A stretch of DNA of 29,402 nucleotides, from the NCBI GenBank assembly GCA_948602995.1, contig CAPEBR010000051.1, positions 1 through 29,402 on the forward strand, written 5' to 3'. The translations under genes were made by a program, and so were the position numbers. The notes under the pieces were generated by a model. That model had not been told where the DNA came from, did not search any database, and saw nothing but the letters and a program-made list of their open reading frames with translations. Within the stretch, counting starts at the first letter, position 1, and the number at the start of each line of letters is the position of its first letter. This DNA comes from an uncultured Dorea sp. (GTDB taxonomy: Bacteria; Bacillota; Clostridia; Lachnospirales; Lachnospiraceae). This document shows, in pieces, positions 22,446-29,076 of this stretch.

Positions 22446-24089
22446 ATGAAAGTATATAATGGTAAAAGCGTATTCAGCGGAATAGCGATTGGTAAGATCA
22501 GTGTATATAAGAAGGGTGAGCAGCAGGTAAAGCGTACGAAGATTTCCGACACCGGGGCAGAGCTTGCCAGGTATGAAGCGGCTAAAGAGAAGGCGGCAGA
22601 GCAGCTTCAGGGGCTGTATGACAAGGCTCTTAAGGAAGTCGGCGAAGCCAATGCCGCTATTTTTGAGGTGCATCAGATGATGCTAGAGGATCTTGATTAT
22701 AATGAGTCAGTGGAAAATATTGTGCGCAGCCAGGAGGTTAATGTGGAATATGCCGTTGCAGCGACCGGGGATAATTTTTCACGGATGTTTGCCGCAATGG
22801 ATGATGACTATATGCGGGAGAGAGCGGCGGACGTCAAGGATATTTCCGAAAGACTTCTTACTATATTAACCGGAAGCGGCAGCGGTATGACGGCAGCAGA
22901 AGAACCGGTGATTATCGTGGCGGATGACCTGGCGCCGTCAGAGACCGTGCAGCTTGATAAGGATATGGTGCTGTCCTTTGTGACAGTCCACGGATCTACG
23001 AATTCCCACACAGCGATCCTGGCAAGGATGATGGAGATTCCGGCACTTGTGGGGACAAAGCTTCCGCTGGACGATTCGGTAGATGGAAAGACGGGTATCG
23101 TGGATGGAAGTACGGGCATCATTTATGTGGATCCTGACGAGCAGACGCTGGCAAAGATGAAGGAGAGAAAGGAAGAGGAGCTTCACAAAAAGGAACTGCT
23201 CCAGACGTTAAAAGGAAGGGAAAATGTAACCCTTGACGGGCAGAAGCTGATGTTGTATGCTAACATTGGAAACATCAAAGACCTGGCTATGGTGATGCAG
23301 AATGATGCGGGCGGCATCGGGCTCTTCCGGAGCGAATTCATTTACCTGGAGAGGGATCAGTATCCGACCGAGGAGGAACAGTTCCAGATCTACAGACAGG
23401 TAGCGGAGACAATGGCAGGAAAGAGAGTTATTATCCGTACCCTTGATATCGGAGCTGATAAGCAGTGCGATTATTTTGAGATGGAGAAAGAGGAGAATCC
23501 GGCTCTCGGATACCGTGCGATTCGTATCTGCCTGACCCGGCCGGAGGTGTTCAAGACACAGCTTCGTGCGTTGTTCAGGGCCAGCGCCTTTGGTAAAATA
23601 GCGATTATGTATCCTATGATTACAAGTGTTCAGGAGATTAAGAGGATTAAGGAGATTGTAGCCGAGGTGAAGGCAGAACTTACTGCGCACAAGACACCAT
23701 TTGGCGAGCCGGAGCAGGGAATTATGATTGAGACGCCTGCAGCGGCGGTAATCAGTGATCTGCTGGCGGAGGAAGTGGATTTCTTTAGTATTGGGACAAA
23801 TGACCTGACCCAGTACACACTGGCTATTGACCGTCAGAATACGAAACTCGATGAGTTCTATGACTCACACCACCCCGCAGTCCTGCGCATGATTTCCACT
23901 GTTGTGGAGAATGCTCACAAGGCAGGTATCTGGGCGGGCATCTGCGGCGAGCTTGGCGCGGACCAGACACTTACGCAGGAATTTCTTGCTATGGGCGTGG
24001 ATGAACTGTCTGTGTCGCCGGGAAGCATTCTTCCAATCCGTAAGATTGTACTGGAGACCAATGTAGGAGAGTACAAGGCAGGGAGATAA
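22446..24089 (+). CDS. ptsI: PTS enzyme I (phosphoenolpyruvate-protein phosphotransferase)
   Basis: 547 residues, slightly short of the usual ~570, SD GGTGGAGATGAGAC. The phosphohistidine domain reads TVHGSTNSHTAILARMMEIPALVG with the active His188; family members usually have GGRTSHSAI here. The C-terminal PEP-binding domain has GGIGLFRSEFIYLERDQYPTEEEQ, RTLDIGADKQ, NPALGYRAIRICL, MYPMITSVQEI, FFSIGTNDLTQYTLAIDRQN and AGICGELGAD. It takes phosphate from PEP and gives it to HPr. It stands between ptsH and the regulator gene, whose ATG begins one base after the ptsI stop. Confidence 0.96.
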   Translation: MKVYNGKSVFSGIAIGKISVYKKGEQQVKRTKISDTGAELARYEAAKEKAAEQLQGLYDKALKEVGEANAAIFEVHQMMLEDLDYNESVENIVRSQEVNVEYAVAATGDNFSRMFAAMDDDYMRERAADVKDISERLLTILTGSGSGMTAAEEPVIIVADDLAPSETVQLDKDMVLSFVTVHGSTNSHTAILARMMEIPALVGTKLPLDDSVDGKTGIVDGSTGIIYVDPDEQTLAKMKERKEEELHKKELLQTLKGRENVTLDGQKLMLYANIGNIKDLAMVMQNDAGGIGLFRSEFIYLERDQYPTEEEQFQIYRQVAETMAGKRVIIRTLDIGADKQCDYFEMEKEENPALGYRAIRICLTRPEVFKTQLRALFRASAFGKIAIMYPMITSVQEIKRIKEIVAEVKAELTAHKTPFGEPEQGIMIETPAAAVISDLLAEEVDFFSIGTNDLTQYTLAIDRQNTKLDEFYDSHHPAVLRMISTVVENAHKAGIWAGICGELGADQTLTQEFLAMGVDELSVSPGSILPIRKIVLETNVGEYKAGR

Positions 24090-24839
24090 ATGTTAACAAA
24101 ACAGCGTCAGGAGCTGCTTCTTAAGCTCCTGGAGGAAAAAGGAAGCATTACCGTGGCAGAGGGGAGCGCCCTTCTTGCTACATCAGAATCTACGGTTCGC
24201 AGGGATATTACTGCTCTGGACCGGGAGGGAAAGCTTACGAAGGTATTCGGAGGGGCCGTGGCATCGGAGCAGAAGATATCGGCCCACGAATATACAGTCG
24301 CTCAGAAGAGTGATCTGAACCGAGAGGAAAAGAGAATAATTGCAAAATACGCGGCCTCCATGATTGAACCTGAGGATTTTGTGTATATTGATGCGGGAAC
24401 AACAACGGCACGCATGATTGACTATATCGAAGAGCGCAGCGCGACGTTCGTGACCAATGCAGTCGCCCATGCCCAGAGGCTTGCCCTGCTGGGAATGAAG
24501 GTGCTGCTTGTGGGCGGAGAGCTGAAGGCCTCTACGGAGGCAGTCGTGGGAAACCAGGCAATGCAGACACTGCAGAGCTATCATTTTACAAAGGGATTCT
24601 TCGGTACAAATGGCGTGACGAAGCGGAGCGGTTGCACTACGCCTGACGCAAATGAAGCTATGGTAAAGCGTACCGCTATGGAGCAGTGCAAAGAAAGCTA
24701 TGTGCTTTGCGACAGTTCAAAATTCGGGAAGGTGAGTGCAGTGACATTTGCACCATATACCAGCACCCGGTTCCTCACAGAGAAAAAAAGCTGTGGGTAT
24801 GAAGACAGCGGGAATATTTTCATCTGCATGGCTGAATAG
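24090..24839 (+). CDS. fruR: DeoR-family transcriptional regulator (FruR-like)
   Basis: 249 residues, directly abutting ptsI. The N-terminal HTH is TKQRQELLLKLLEEKGSITV with SESTVRRDITALDREGKLTKVFGGA, the classic DeoR motif. The effector domain has the YIDAGTTTARMIDYI, FVTNAVAHAQRL, VLLVGGELK and FFGTNGVTKRSGCTTPDANEA segments expected of sugar-phosphate sensors. By position it probably represses the operon and responds to fructose-1-phosphate or fructose-1,6-bisphosphate. In most Firmicutes fruR comes first (fruR-fruK-fruA); here it is last, and ptsH and ptsI are part of the unit. Confidence 0.9.
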   Translation: MLTKQRQELLLKLLEEKGSITVAEGSALLATSESTVRRDITALDREGKLTKVFGGAVASEQKISAHEYTVAQKSDLNREEKRIIAKYAASMIEPEDFVYIDAGTTTARMIDYIEERSATFVTNAVAHAQRLALLGMKVLLVGGELKASTEAVVGNQAMQTLQSYHFTKGFFGTNGVTKRSGCTTPDANEAMVKRTAMEQCKESYVLCDSSKFGKVSAVTFAPYTSTRFLTEKKSCGYEDSGNIFICMAE

Positions 24840-24862
24840 GCTGGAGCACTGACGCATTCGAT

Positions 24863-25045
24863 ACTCACGGCCGATGAAATCTGCCGTGAGTGCCGTGCCA
24901 GCCGCAGAGCGGCATACTTCCTTATGCGGCTGTGCGCATCATGTTATGCTGCGCGGCAGACTTATTTGGAGCACAGTATAACTGCGCTGATATATATCAT
25001 CATTCTGCAAGGCGGAGGAAGGCAGCGTGACAATCAGTGTATCAG
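24863..25045. repeat. Cluster of inverted repeats after fruR
   Basis: ACTCACGGC/GCCGTGAGT (24863-24891) is a 9-bp stem that may end the fru transcript, though no T-run follows. AGCCGCA/TGCGGCT (24900-24931) follows. CTGATA/TATCAG (24987-25045) brackets a short block with CTGCAAGGCGGAGGAA (25005-25020), identical to the interior of MITE-like element 2 at 4271-4286. No gene was found in this 258-nt gap. Confidence 0.6.
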
Positions 25046-25050
25046 AATAT

Positions 25051-25079
25051 GCATAAACAGAAATAATCTCTCATAGAAT
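25051..25079 (+). promoter_or_regulatory. Putative sigma-E promoter of spoIID
   Basis: GCATAAA (25051-25057), 14-nt spacer, CATAGAAT (25072-25079), a close match to the Bacillus sigma-E pattern (KMATATT, CATACAHT). SpoIID is a sigma-E product in Bacillus. Confidence 0.45.
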
Positions 25080-25097
25080 GTATGGGAGGTTATTTTT

Positions 25098-25973
25098 ATG
25101 CGGCAGAAATTCAAGACATATCTATGCTATCTTACAATCATAGTATTATTACCTTACATTATTACTGCATTTATAAATGGGCCAAGCATGGCGTCCTCAT
25201 CCAATATCAATACAGCTCATGTAAAGGTAAAAACAGACGCAGGGACAATCGAGCTTTCGATGGAAGAATACTGCATCGGAATACTTGCAAAAGAAATTCC
25301 GGCTGATTATAAGATAGAGGCGCTGAAGGCGCAGGCAATACTTGTTAGAACAGAAGTCTATGCACGCCTGAAGGAAGGCGGACAGGACACAGAGCTAGAA
25401 GAAGGCTTTTGGACAAGAGAGCAGATGGAGGAAGCATGGGGAGCCGTAAAAACCTCTGCAAATTATAACAAATTTCAGCGTGTATGGCAGGAAACAGAAG
25501 GACAGATACTGACATATGAAGGAAATCCTGCAAAAACCTCCTTCTTCCGGCTAAGCAACGGAAGCACAAGAGATGGAAAAGAAGCACTCGGAAATGATGG
25601 ATACCCCTATCTTAAGATCGTGGATTGTCCATTAGACATAGAAGCAAAGGAACAGATCCAGACCGTCACACTGGACGATATGGACGCAGAAATAACAGAA
25701 TGCGATACCGCCGGGTATGTCCTCACCGTGCGTGTCGGCAACGAATCCATAAGCGGCGAAGAATTCCGCAGCACCCATCACCTGGCATCAAGCTGCTTCA
25801 CCTTCCAGAAATATAACGGAAAACTGCGTATCACAACAAGAGGCGTCGGCCATGGCCTCGGTATGAGCCAGTACACCGCAAATGAAATGGCAAAAGACGG
25901 AGCAGATGCGGCAACAGTACTGGCATACTTTTTTGAGGGGACAGAATTGAAAGAAGTAGCTGATATTGTATAA
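25098..25973 (+). CDS. spoIID: Stage II sporulation protein D (SpoIID) lytic transglycosylase
   Basis: 291 residues, SD GGGAGG. Signal-anchor helix at about 8-27 (YLCYLTIIVLLPYIITAFI), then an outside domain: SMEEYCIGILAKEIPADYKI followed by EALKAQAILVRTE, with Glu66 as the expected catalytic residue of SpoIID. The second conserved region is GVGHGLGMSQYTANEMAKDGADAATVLAYFF near the C-terminus. SpoIID cleaves denuded peptidoglycan during engulfment of the forespore, with SpoIIM and SpoIIP in Bacillus; those genes are not here. The next gene is spoIIQ-like. It is shorter than B. subtilis SpoIID (about 340). Confidence 0.92.
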   Translation: MRQKFKTYLCYLTIIVLLPYIITAFINGPSMASSSNINTAHVKVKTDAGTIELSMEEYCIGILAKEIPADYKIEALKAQAILVRTEVYARLKEGGQDTELEEGFWTREQMEEAWGAVKTSANYNKFQRVWQETEGQILTYEGNPAKTSFFRLSNGSTRDGKEALGNDGYPYLKIVDCPLDIEAKEQIQTVTLDDMDAEITECDTAGYVLTVRVGNESISGEEFRSTHHLASSCFTFQKYNGKLRITTRGVGHGLGMSQYTANEMAKDGADAATVLAYFFEGTELKEVADIV

Positions 25974-25976
25974 GTT

Positions 25977-26032
25977 GGGGACGGGGCATTTTTAAAAATG
26001 CCCCGTCCCAAATTTATATTACCCTGTCCCCA
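25977..26032. repeat. GGGACGGGG palindrome, copy 6 (compound form)
   Basis: GGGGACGGGGCATTTTT and its complement (25977-26009) followed by AAATTTATATT and ACCCTGTCCCC (26021-26031). It separates spoIID from the spoIIQ promoter. Confidence 0.9.
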
Positions 26033-26055
26033 ATTGAAATAAAGCGTAAAAGAAG

Positions 26056-26085
26056 GAATAAGGATATCACTATCTGGCAAAAATA
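26056..26085 (+). promoter_or_regulatory. Putative sigma-F-type promoter of spoIIQ
   Basis: GAATA (26056-26060), 15-nt spacer, GGCAAAAATA (26076-26085). The -10 fully fits the sigma-F/G pattern GGHRANAHTR and the -35 fits GYWTA in 4 of 5 positions. SpoIIQ is a sigma-F product in Bacillus. Confidence 0.55.
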
Positions 26086-26105
26086 AAGTCAGAGGTGGTG
26101 ATAAT

Positions 26106-26852
26106 ATGAAACAAAGACAAAAGCCAAAAAAGAAGGGGGCTAGCGTCGCAGCAGTTTTATGCTTTGTGGCAGCAATTGCAATAGTTGGAACATATACCTT
26201 TCAAGATTACAGGGAATCTCAACGGGAAGAGAAACTGGCACAGGCAAAGAAACAGCTGGAGGAGGAGACAAAAGAAGACAGTGAAGAGACAAGTACAGGG
26301 GCGGATGACATTGTGATTAACACGAAAAAAAAGCCCGAAGTAAAAAAGAAAGAAAAAAAGGTGCCGGAGGGCTCGGATGGCGAAGAGGAAACCATCGTCA
26401 GTATGCAGGATGCAGCAGAGACATGGACAGCACCATATTTTGACAGCGAAAGTAAGCTTCTCTGGCCTGTAAATGGAGCAATTATCCTTAACTACAGCAT
26501 GGATAAGACAGTGTACTTTTCCACCCTGGACCAGTATAAGTACAATCCGGCAGTCATAATCTCCGGGGCAGAAGGCGACCAGGTAATCTGCGGTGCACCT
26601 GGGACAGTAAAATCAATTGATGTAACAGCAGAGACAGGAACAACAGTCAATGTGGATCTTGGAAATGGCTACGAGCTATTTTACGGGCAGCTAAAAGAAG
26701 TTCCGGTAAAGGTTGGCGACTGGGTGGAAGCAAAAACCGTCCTTGGATATGTGAGCCAGCCTACAAAATACTACAGCGTGGAAGGCTGTAATGTATATTT
26801 CGAAATGAGAAAGGATGGACAGCCGGTAAATCCCGCGGAATATTTAGAATAA
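26106..26852 (+). CDS. spoIIQ: SpoIIQ-like M23/LytM-domain protein
   Basis: 248 residues, SD AGAGGTGGTG. A membrane helix at about 14-31 (VAAVLCFVAAIAIVGTYTF) is followed by a coiled, Glu/Lys-rich stretch (about 35-100) and a LytM domain (about 118-246): LLWPVNGAIILNYSMDKTVYF, AVIISGAEGDQVICGAPGTV, LGNGYELFYGQLKEVPVKVGD and VEGCNVYFEMRKDGQPVNPAEYL. In active M23 peptidases the first metal ligand is H in H-x(n)-D and the last is in HxH; here they read NYSMD and YFEM, so the zinc site is probably lost, and the domain serves binding. SpoIIQ forms the forespore side of the SpoIIQ-SpoIIIAH channel across the intermembrane space. Confidence 0.88.
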   Translation: MKQRQKPKKKGASVAAVLCFVAAIAIVGTYTFQDYRESQREEKLAQAKKQLEEETKEDSEETSTGADDIVINTKKKPEVKKKEKKVPEGSDGEEETIVSMQDAAETWTAPYFDSESKLLWPVNGAIILNYSMDKTVYFSTLDQYKYNPAVIISGAEGDQVICGAPGTVKSIDVTAETGTTVNVDLGNGYELFYGQLKEVPVKVGDWVEAKTVLGYVSQPTKYYSVEGCNVYFEMRKDGQPVNPAEYLE

Positions 26853-26854
26853 TT

Positions 26855-26909
26855 GGGGACGGGGCATTTTTAAAAATGCCCCGTCCCAGATTCGTATTGC
26901 CCTGTCCCC
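26855..26909. repeat. GGGACGGGG palindrome, copy 7 (compound form)
   Basis: GGGGACGGGGCATTTTT and its complement (26855-26887), then AGATTCGTATTG and CCCTGTCCCC. It begins 3 nt after the spoIIQ stop. Confidence 0.9.
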
Positions 26910-26943
26910 GAAAGTAATTTATAATATAAGCGGAGGCAGGGAA

Positions 26944-27192
26944 ATGAATTATACATATATACTGGAGTGCAGCGACGGCAGCTTCTATACAGGCTGGACC
27001 AATAATATTGAAAAACGTATACAGGCGCATAATTCGGGGAAAGGAGCCAGATATACAAGGGGCAGGACACCTGTAAGACTTGTGCATGTTGAAGAGTTCG
27101 AAACGAAAACTCAGGCTATGCAGAGGGAATGTGAGATTAAGAAGATGAACAGAAAAGAAAAAGAAAAGCTGTTGGGGACGGGGCATTTTTAA
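26944..27192 (+). CDS. GIY-YIG nuclease family protein (UPF0213-like)
   Basis: 82 residues, SD GCGGAGGCAGGG. YTYILECSDGSFYTGWTNNI is the GIY-YIG core in the short form seen in YhbQ/UPF0213 proteins; KRIQAHNSGKGARYTRGRTP holds the conserved Arg, and TQAMQRECEIKKMNRKEKEKL the metal-binding Glu. The biological role of this group is unclear, although a nuclease activity on structured DNA has been reported for some. The last residues LGTGHF and the TAA are encoded by the repeat at 27174-27207, so the natural end may have been replaced. It is convergent with the trhA-like gene. Confidence 0.9.
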   Translation: MNYTYILECSDGSFYTGWTNNIEKRIQAHNSGKGARYTRGRTPVRLVHVEEFETKTQAMQRECEIKKMNRKEKEKLLGTGHF

Positions 27193-27207
27193 AAATGCCC
27201 CGTCCCC
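27174..27207. repeat. GGGACGGGG palindrome, copy 8
   Basis: GGGGACGGGGCATTTTT and its complement form a perfect 34-nt palindrome that overlaps the 3' end of the GIY-YIG gene and lies 12 nt before the end of the convergent trhA-like gene. Confidence 0.92.
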
Positions 27208-27218
27208 AATTGATTGCT

Positions 27219-27881
27219 TTACAGTATGAAAGCGTACATTACGATGAAGTGGCACGTGCTTCCGCCCATTACGAAGAGGTGGAAGATCTCGTGGCTTCCA
27301 AAATTTTTGTGTCTGCTATTGAAGATTGGAAGCTTTAATGCATAGATTACTCCGCCTGCCGTGTAGATAATCCCGCCTGCCAGAAGCCAGCCGAAGGCGG
27401 CGGGGGACATGGAGTTAAGAATCTGGGTGAAGGCCAGTACACAGGTCCATCCCATTCCGATGTAAAGAACGGACGAAACCCAGCGTGGACAGTATACCCA
27501 GAATGCCTTAATCAGGATTCCTGCTATTGCAATCCCCCATACAATGCAAAGGAGTGTAATCCCAAGCTTTCCCTTCAGTACGAGGAGACAGATGGGAGTG
27601 TAGCTTCCGGCGATTAGCACGCTGATCATCATGTGGTCAATCTTCTTGAGGAGTGTATTTACACGTTCTGACCGGTCAAATGTGTGATAAGTTGTGCTTG
27701 CGGCATATAATAGAACCAGGCTTGCCGCGTATACAGCAATTGATATGATATATATTCTGCCGGGTTCATGGGCAGCCTTTATTAACAGCGGTACTGCTGC
27801 AAATATTGCCATTAGCATTCCTATAAAATGTGTAATTGCGCTTCCTGGGTCCTTGATGTGTTGCTTTACTGTCTGTGTCAA
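27219..27881 (-). CDS. trhA: TrhA / hemolysin III family membrane protein
   Basis: 220 residues, seven predicted membrane helices. The start codon is TTG at 27879-27881, with a strong SD AGGAGGCG; no ATG fits. Family marks are DPGSAITHFIGM near the N-terminus, STTYHTFDRSERVNTLLKKIDHMMISVLIAGSYTPI in the centre (with His and Asp conserved across the PAQR fold), and FGSHEIFHLFVMGGSTCHFIVMY at the C-terminus with three more His. These are the predicted metal ligands of the PAQR superfamily. TrhA was linked to membrane energetics homeostasis in E. coli; haemolysis is seen only on overproduction in some species, so the old name misleads. It stands alone. Confidence 0.93.
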   Translation of the reverse strand: MTQTVKQHIKDPGSAITHFIGMLMAIFAAVPLLIKAAHEPGRIYIISIAVYAASLVLLYAASTTYHTFDRSERVNTLLKKIDHMMISVLIAGSYTPICLLVLKGKLGITLLCIVWGIAIAGILIKAFWVYCPRWVSSVLYIGMGWTCVLAFTQILNSMSPAAFGWLLAGGIIYTAGGVIYALKLPIFNSRHKNFGSHEIFHLFVMGGSTCHFIVMYAFIL

Positions 27882-28017
27882 AAAAATCGCCTCCTAAATA
27901 TCTTTATATTTCGACATGTAGTTTTTAAAACTATGTTATCTATATATTTATATTATACCCAATAGTAGGAAAATGCAAGTATTAAATTATTTTATTTTTT
28001 TAATTTAATACTTGTTA

Positions 28018-28150
28018 GTTACTGTTCACTCCGTCCACAGTAACATTTACAAATCCATTTAAAATTCGCTCCGCGAATGGGATTTGCTCACTCCTGAATC
28101 ACTTTCTTACGGACTTTGCAGTAAATGCAAAGTCCTGTGTGAATAGTAAC
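28018..28150 (-). repeat. GTTAC element, copy C (full length, 133 bp)
   Basis: Both ends are inverted copies of GTTACT(A/G)TTCAC. Read on the minus strand it has a perfect 10-bp stem GGACTTTGCA/TGCAAAGTCC around TTTAC, then GTGAGCAAATCC and an inner ATTCGC/GCGAAT stem inside AAATCC/GGATTT, and a final GTTACTGT/ACAGTAAC hairpin. CTTGTTA flanks the left end directly (28011-28017) and the right end after one base (28152-28158), a likely target duplication. No coding capacity. Confidence 0.88.
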
Positions 28151-28234
28151 GCTTGTTATTCCACTAAAAAGGGAATAAATTATTTCTGATTCATTCCCTT
28201 AATCTCAGAAATTCTTTAAAATCCAGCGTTCTGA

Positions 28235-28372
28235 TTAGCTAAAGAATCTCTTAAGCAGCCCCTCAAACGCGTTGCCGTGTCTTGCCTCATCTCTAGTCAT
28301 CTCATGAATTGTATCATGGATCGCATCCAGGTTCGCAGCCTTAGCTCTCTTAGCCAGGGCAGTTTTGTAAAT
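28235..28372 (-). pseudogene. 3' fragment of a rubrerythrin gene
   Basis: The minus-strand frame reads KTALAKRAKAANLDAIHDTI, then HEMTRDEARHGNAFEGLLKRFFS and a TAA. The DEARHG segment with its Glu and His is the di-iron-site helix of rubrerythrin. A stop lies directly upstream (28373-28375) and there is no start or SD, so only about 43 C-terminal codons remain. Rubrerythrins detoxify peroxide in anaerobes. Confidence 0.75.
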
Positions 28373-28440
28373 TCACTTCCTTTCGTTTTTAATATGAATA
28401 TATAGAAAAAGAGATACCGAAGTACCTCTTAATCATCAAG

Positions 28441-28668
28441 CTATGCAACTTTTGTATAATTGATTACTGAAATCTCCTGCATAAGCGATTTGGCTGTATT
28501 TACTAATTTCGCTAACTGTCGTACTGTTTCATCTGAATAATACTTTGCGCCGCATTGCTCACACTCTTCACAGGGGACATTTTTAATAATGATTAGACAG
28601 CCATTGCAATCTACAACATGGATTGTGATGGATTCTGTTAAATCATAACTCTTACAATACATACACAT
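28441..28668 (-). CDS. YgiT-type zinc finger protein (MqsA-like antitoxin N-domain)
   Basis: 75 residues, SD GAGGAAAG. CMYCKS and CEECEQCG give two CxxC zinc knuckles in the YgiT/MqsA layout, followed by YYSDETVRQLAKLVNTAKS, the linker helix. Such proteins normally partner a DUF4258 or MqsR-type toxin gene next door. None is seen here, so it may be an orphan antitoxin. It lies 16 nt after the brnA-like gene and may be co-transcribed with it. Confidence 0.8.
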   Translation of the reverse strand: MCMYCKSYDLTESITIHVVDCNGCLIIIKNVPCEECEQCGAKYYSDETVRQLAKLVNTAKSLMQEISVINYTKVA

Positions 28669-28684
28669 TTATCTTTCCTCATGC

Positions 28685-28873
28685 TTACGAAACACTCATG
28701 TTTCTCTGCGTGTTACGATTTTTCGCCGCTAATCGGAATGCTTTTTCCATTGCAGGCGTGAGTTCAGGTGAATCTTCATCAAATACAATTTCTCTCTTTG
28801 CCGCTTCTTCTATCTGCTTGATTTGTTCCTCTGTTGGTTTTTGGTTTCTATCCAAAGTAACTGTCCGTATCAT
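28685..28873 (-). CDS. brnA: BrnA-like antitoxin
   Basis: 62 residues, SD GAAAGGAGC. It has a short N-terminal MIRTVTLDRN, a helical EEQIKQIEEAAKREI, the FDEDSPELTPAMEKAFRLAAK motif common in BrnA-type and related RHH-dimer antitoxins, and a polar tail. Its start overlaps the end of the brnT remnant by 26 nt, which is the usual brnT-brnA order. It would neutralise the BrnT ribonuclease and repress its own promoter. The toxin is truncated, so the present role is uncertain. Confidence 0.7.
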   Translation of the reverse strand: MIRTVTLDRNQKPTEEQIKQIEEAAKREIVFDEDSPELTPAMEKAFRLAAKNRNTQRNMSVS

Positions 28874-29075
28874 AGTAAATGCTCCTTTCTGTTTTAGTGG
28901 CAGGTCTTGCCGATATCAGGCGAATATTTTCTTTTCGCTCTGTATAAACAACAAATAACACATCATGTACCATTCCTATTGTATTATAGCGGTCTTCGTT
29001 TATACTATGTTCGATATCATATATTTCAATGCGCTGTAAATCATTAAAGACCAACATGGCTGTTTCAAAATATTC
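28848..29075 (-). pseudogene. brnT: BrnT toxin, N-terminally truncated
   Basis: The frame reads YFETAMLVFNDLQRIEIYDI, then EHSINEDRYNTIGMVHDVLFVVYTERKENIRLISARPATKTERSIYY, a good match to the C-terminal two thirds of BrnT (HSINEDRY, VYTER, RLISAR). The first ~30 residues, which hold the FEWD-type start and catalytic His/Glu, are missing; upstream is a replication-protein sequence and a stop at 29085-29087. An ATG at 29055-29057 is available but without catalytic residues the product should be inactive. Confidence 0.7.
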
Positions 29076-29076
29076 A

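Noticed and set aside
28018..28150. CRISPR array or tRNA near the AT-rich tail
   Set aside because: The repeats are not regularly spaced and no tRNA fold was seen; the block is a single element with terminal inverted repeats.
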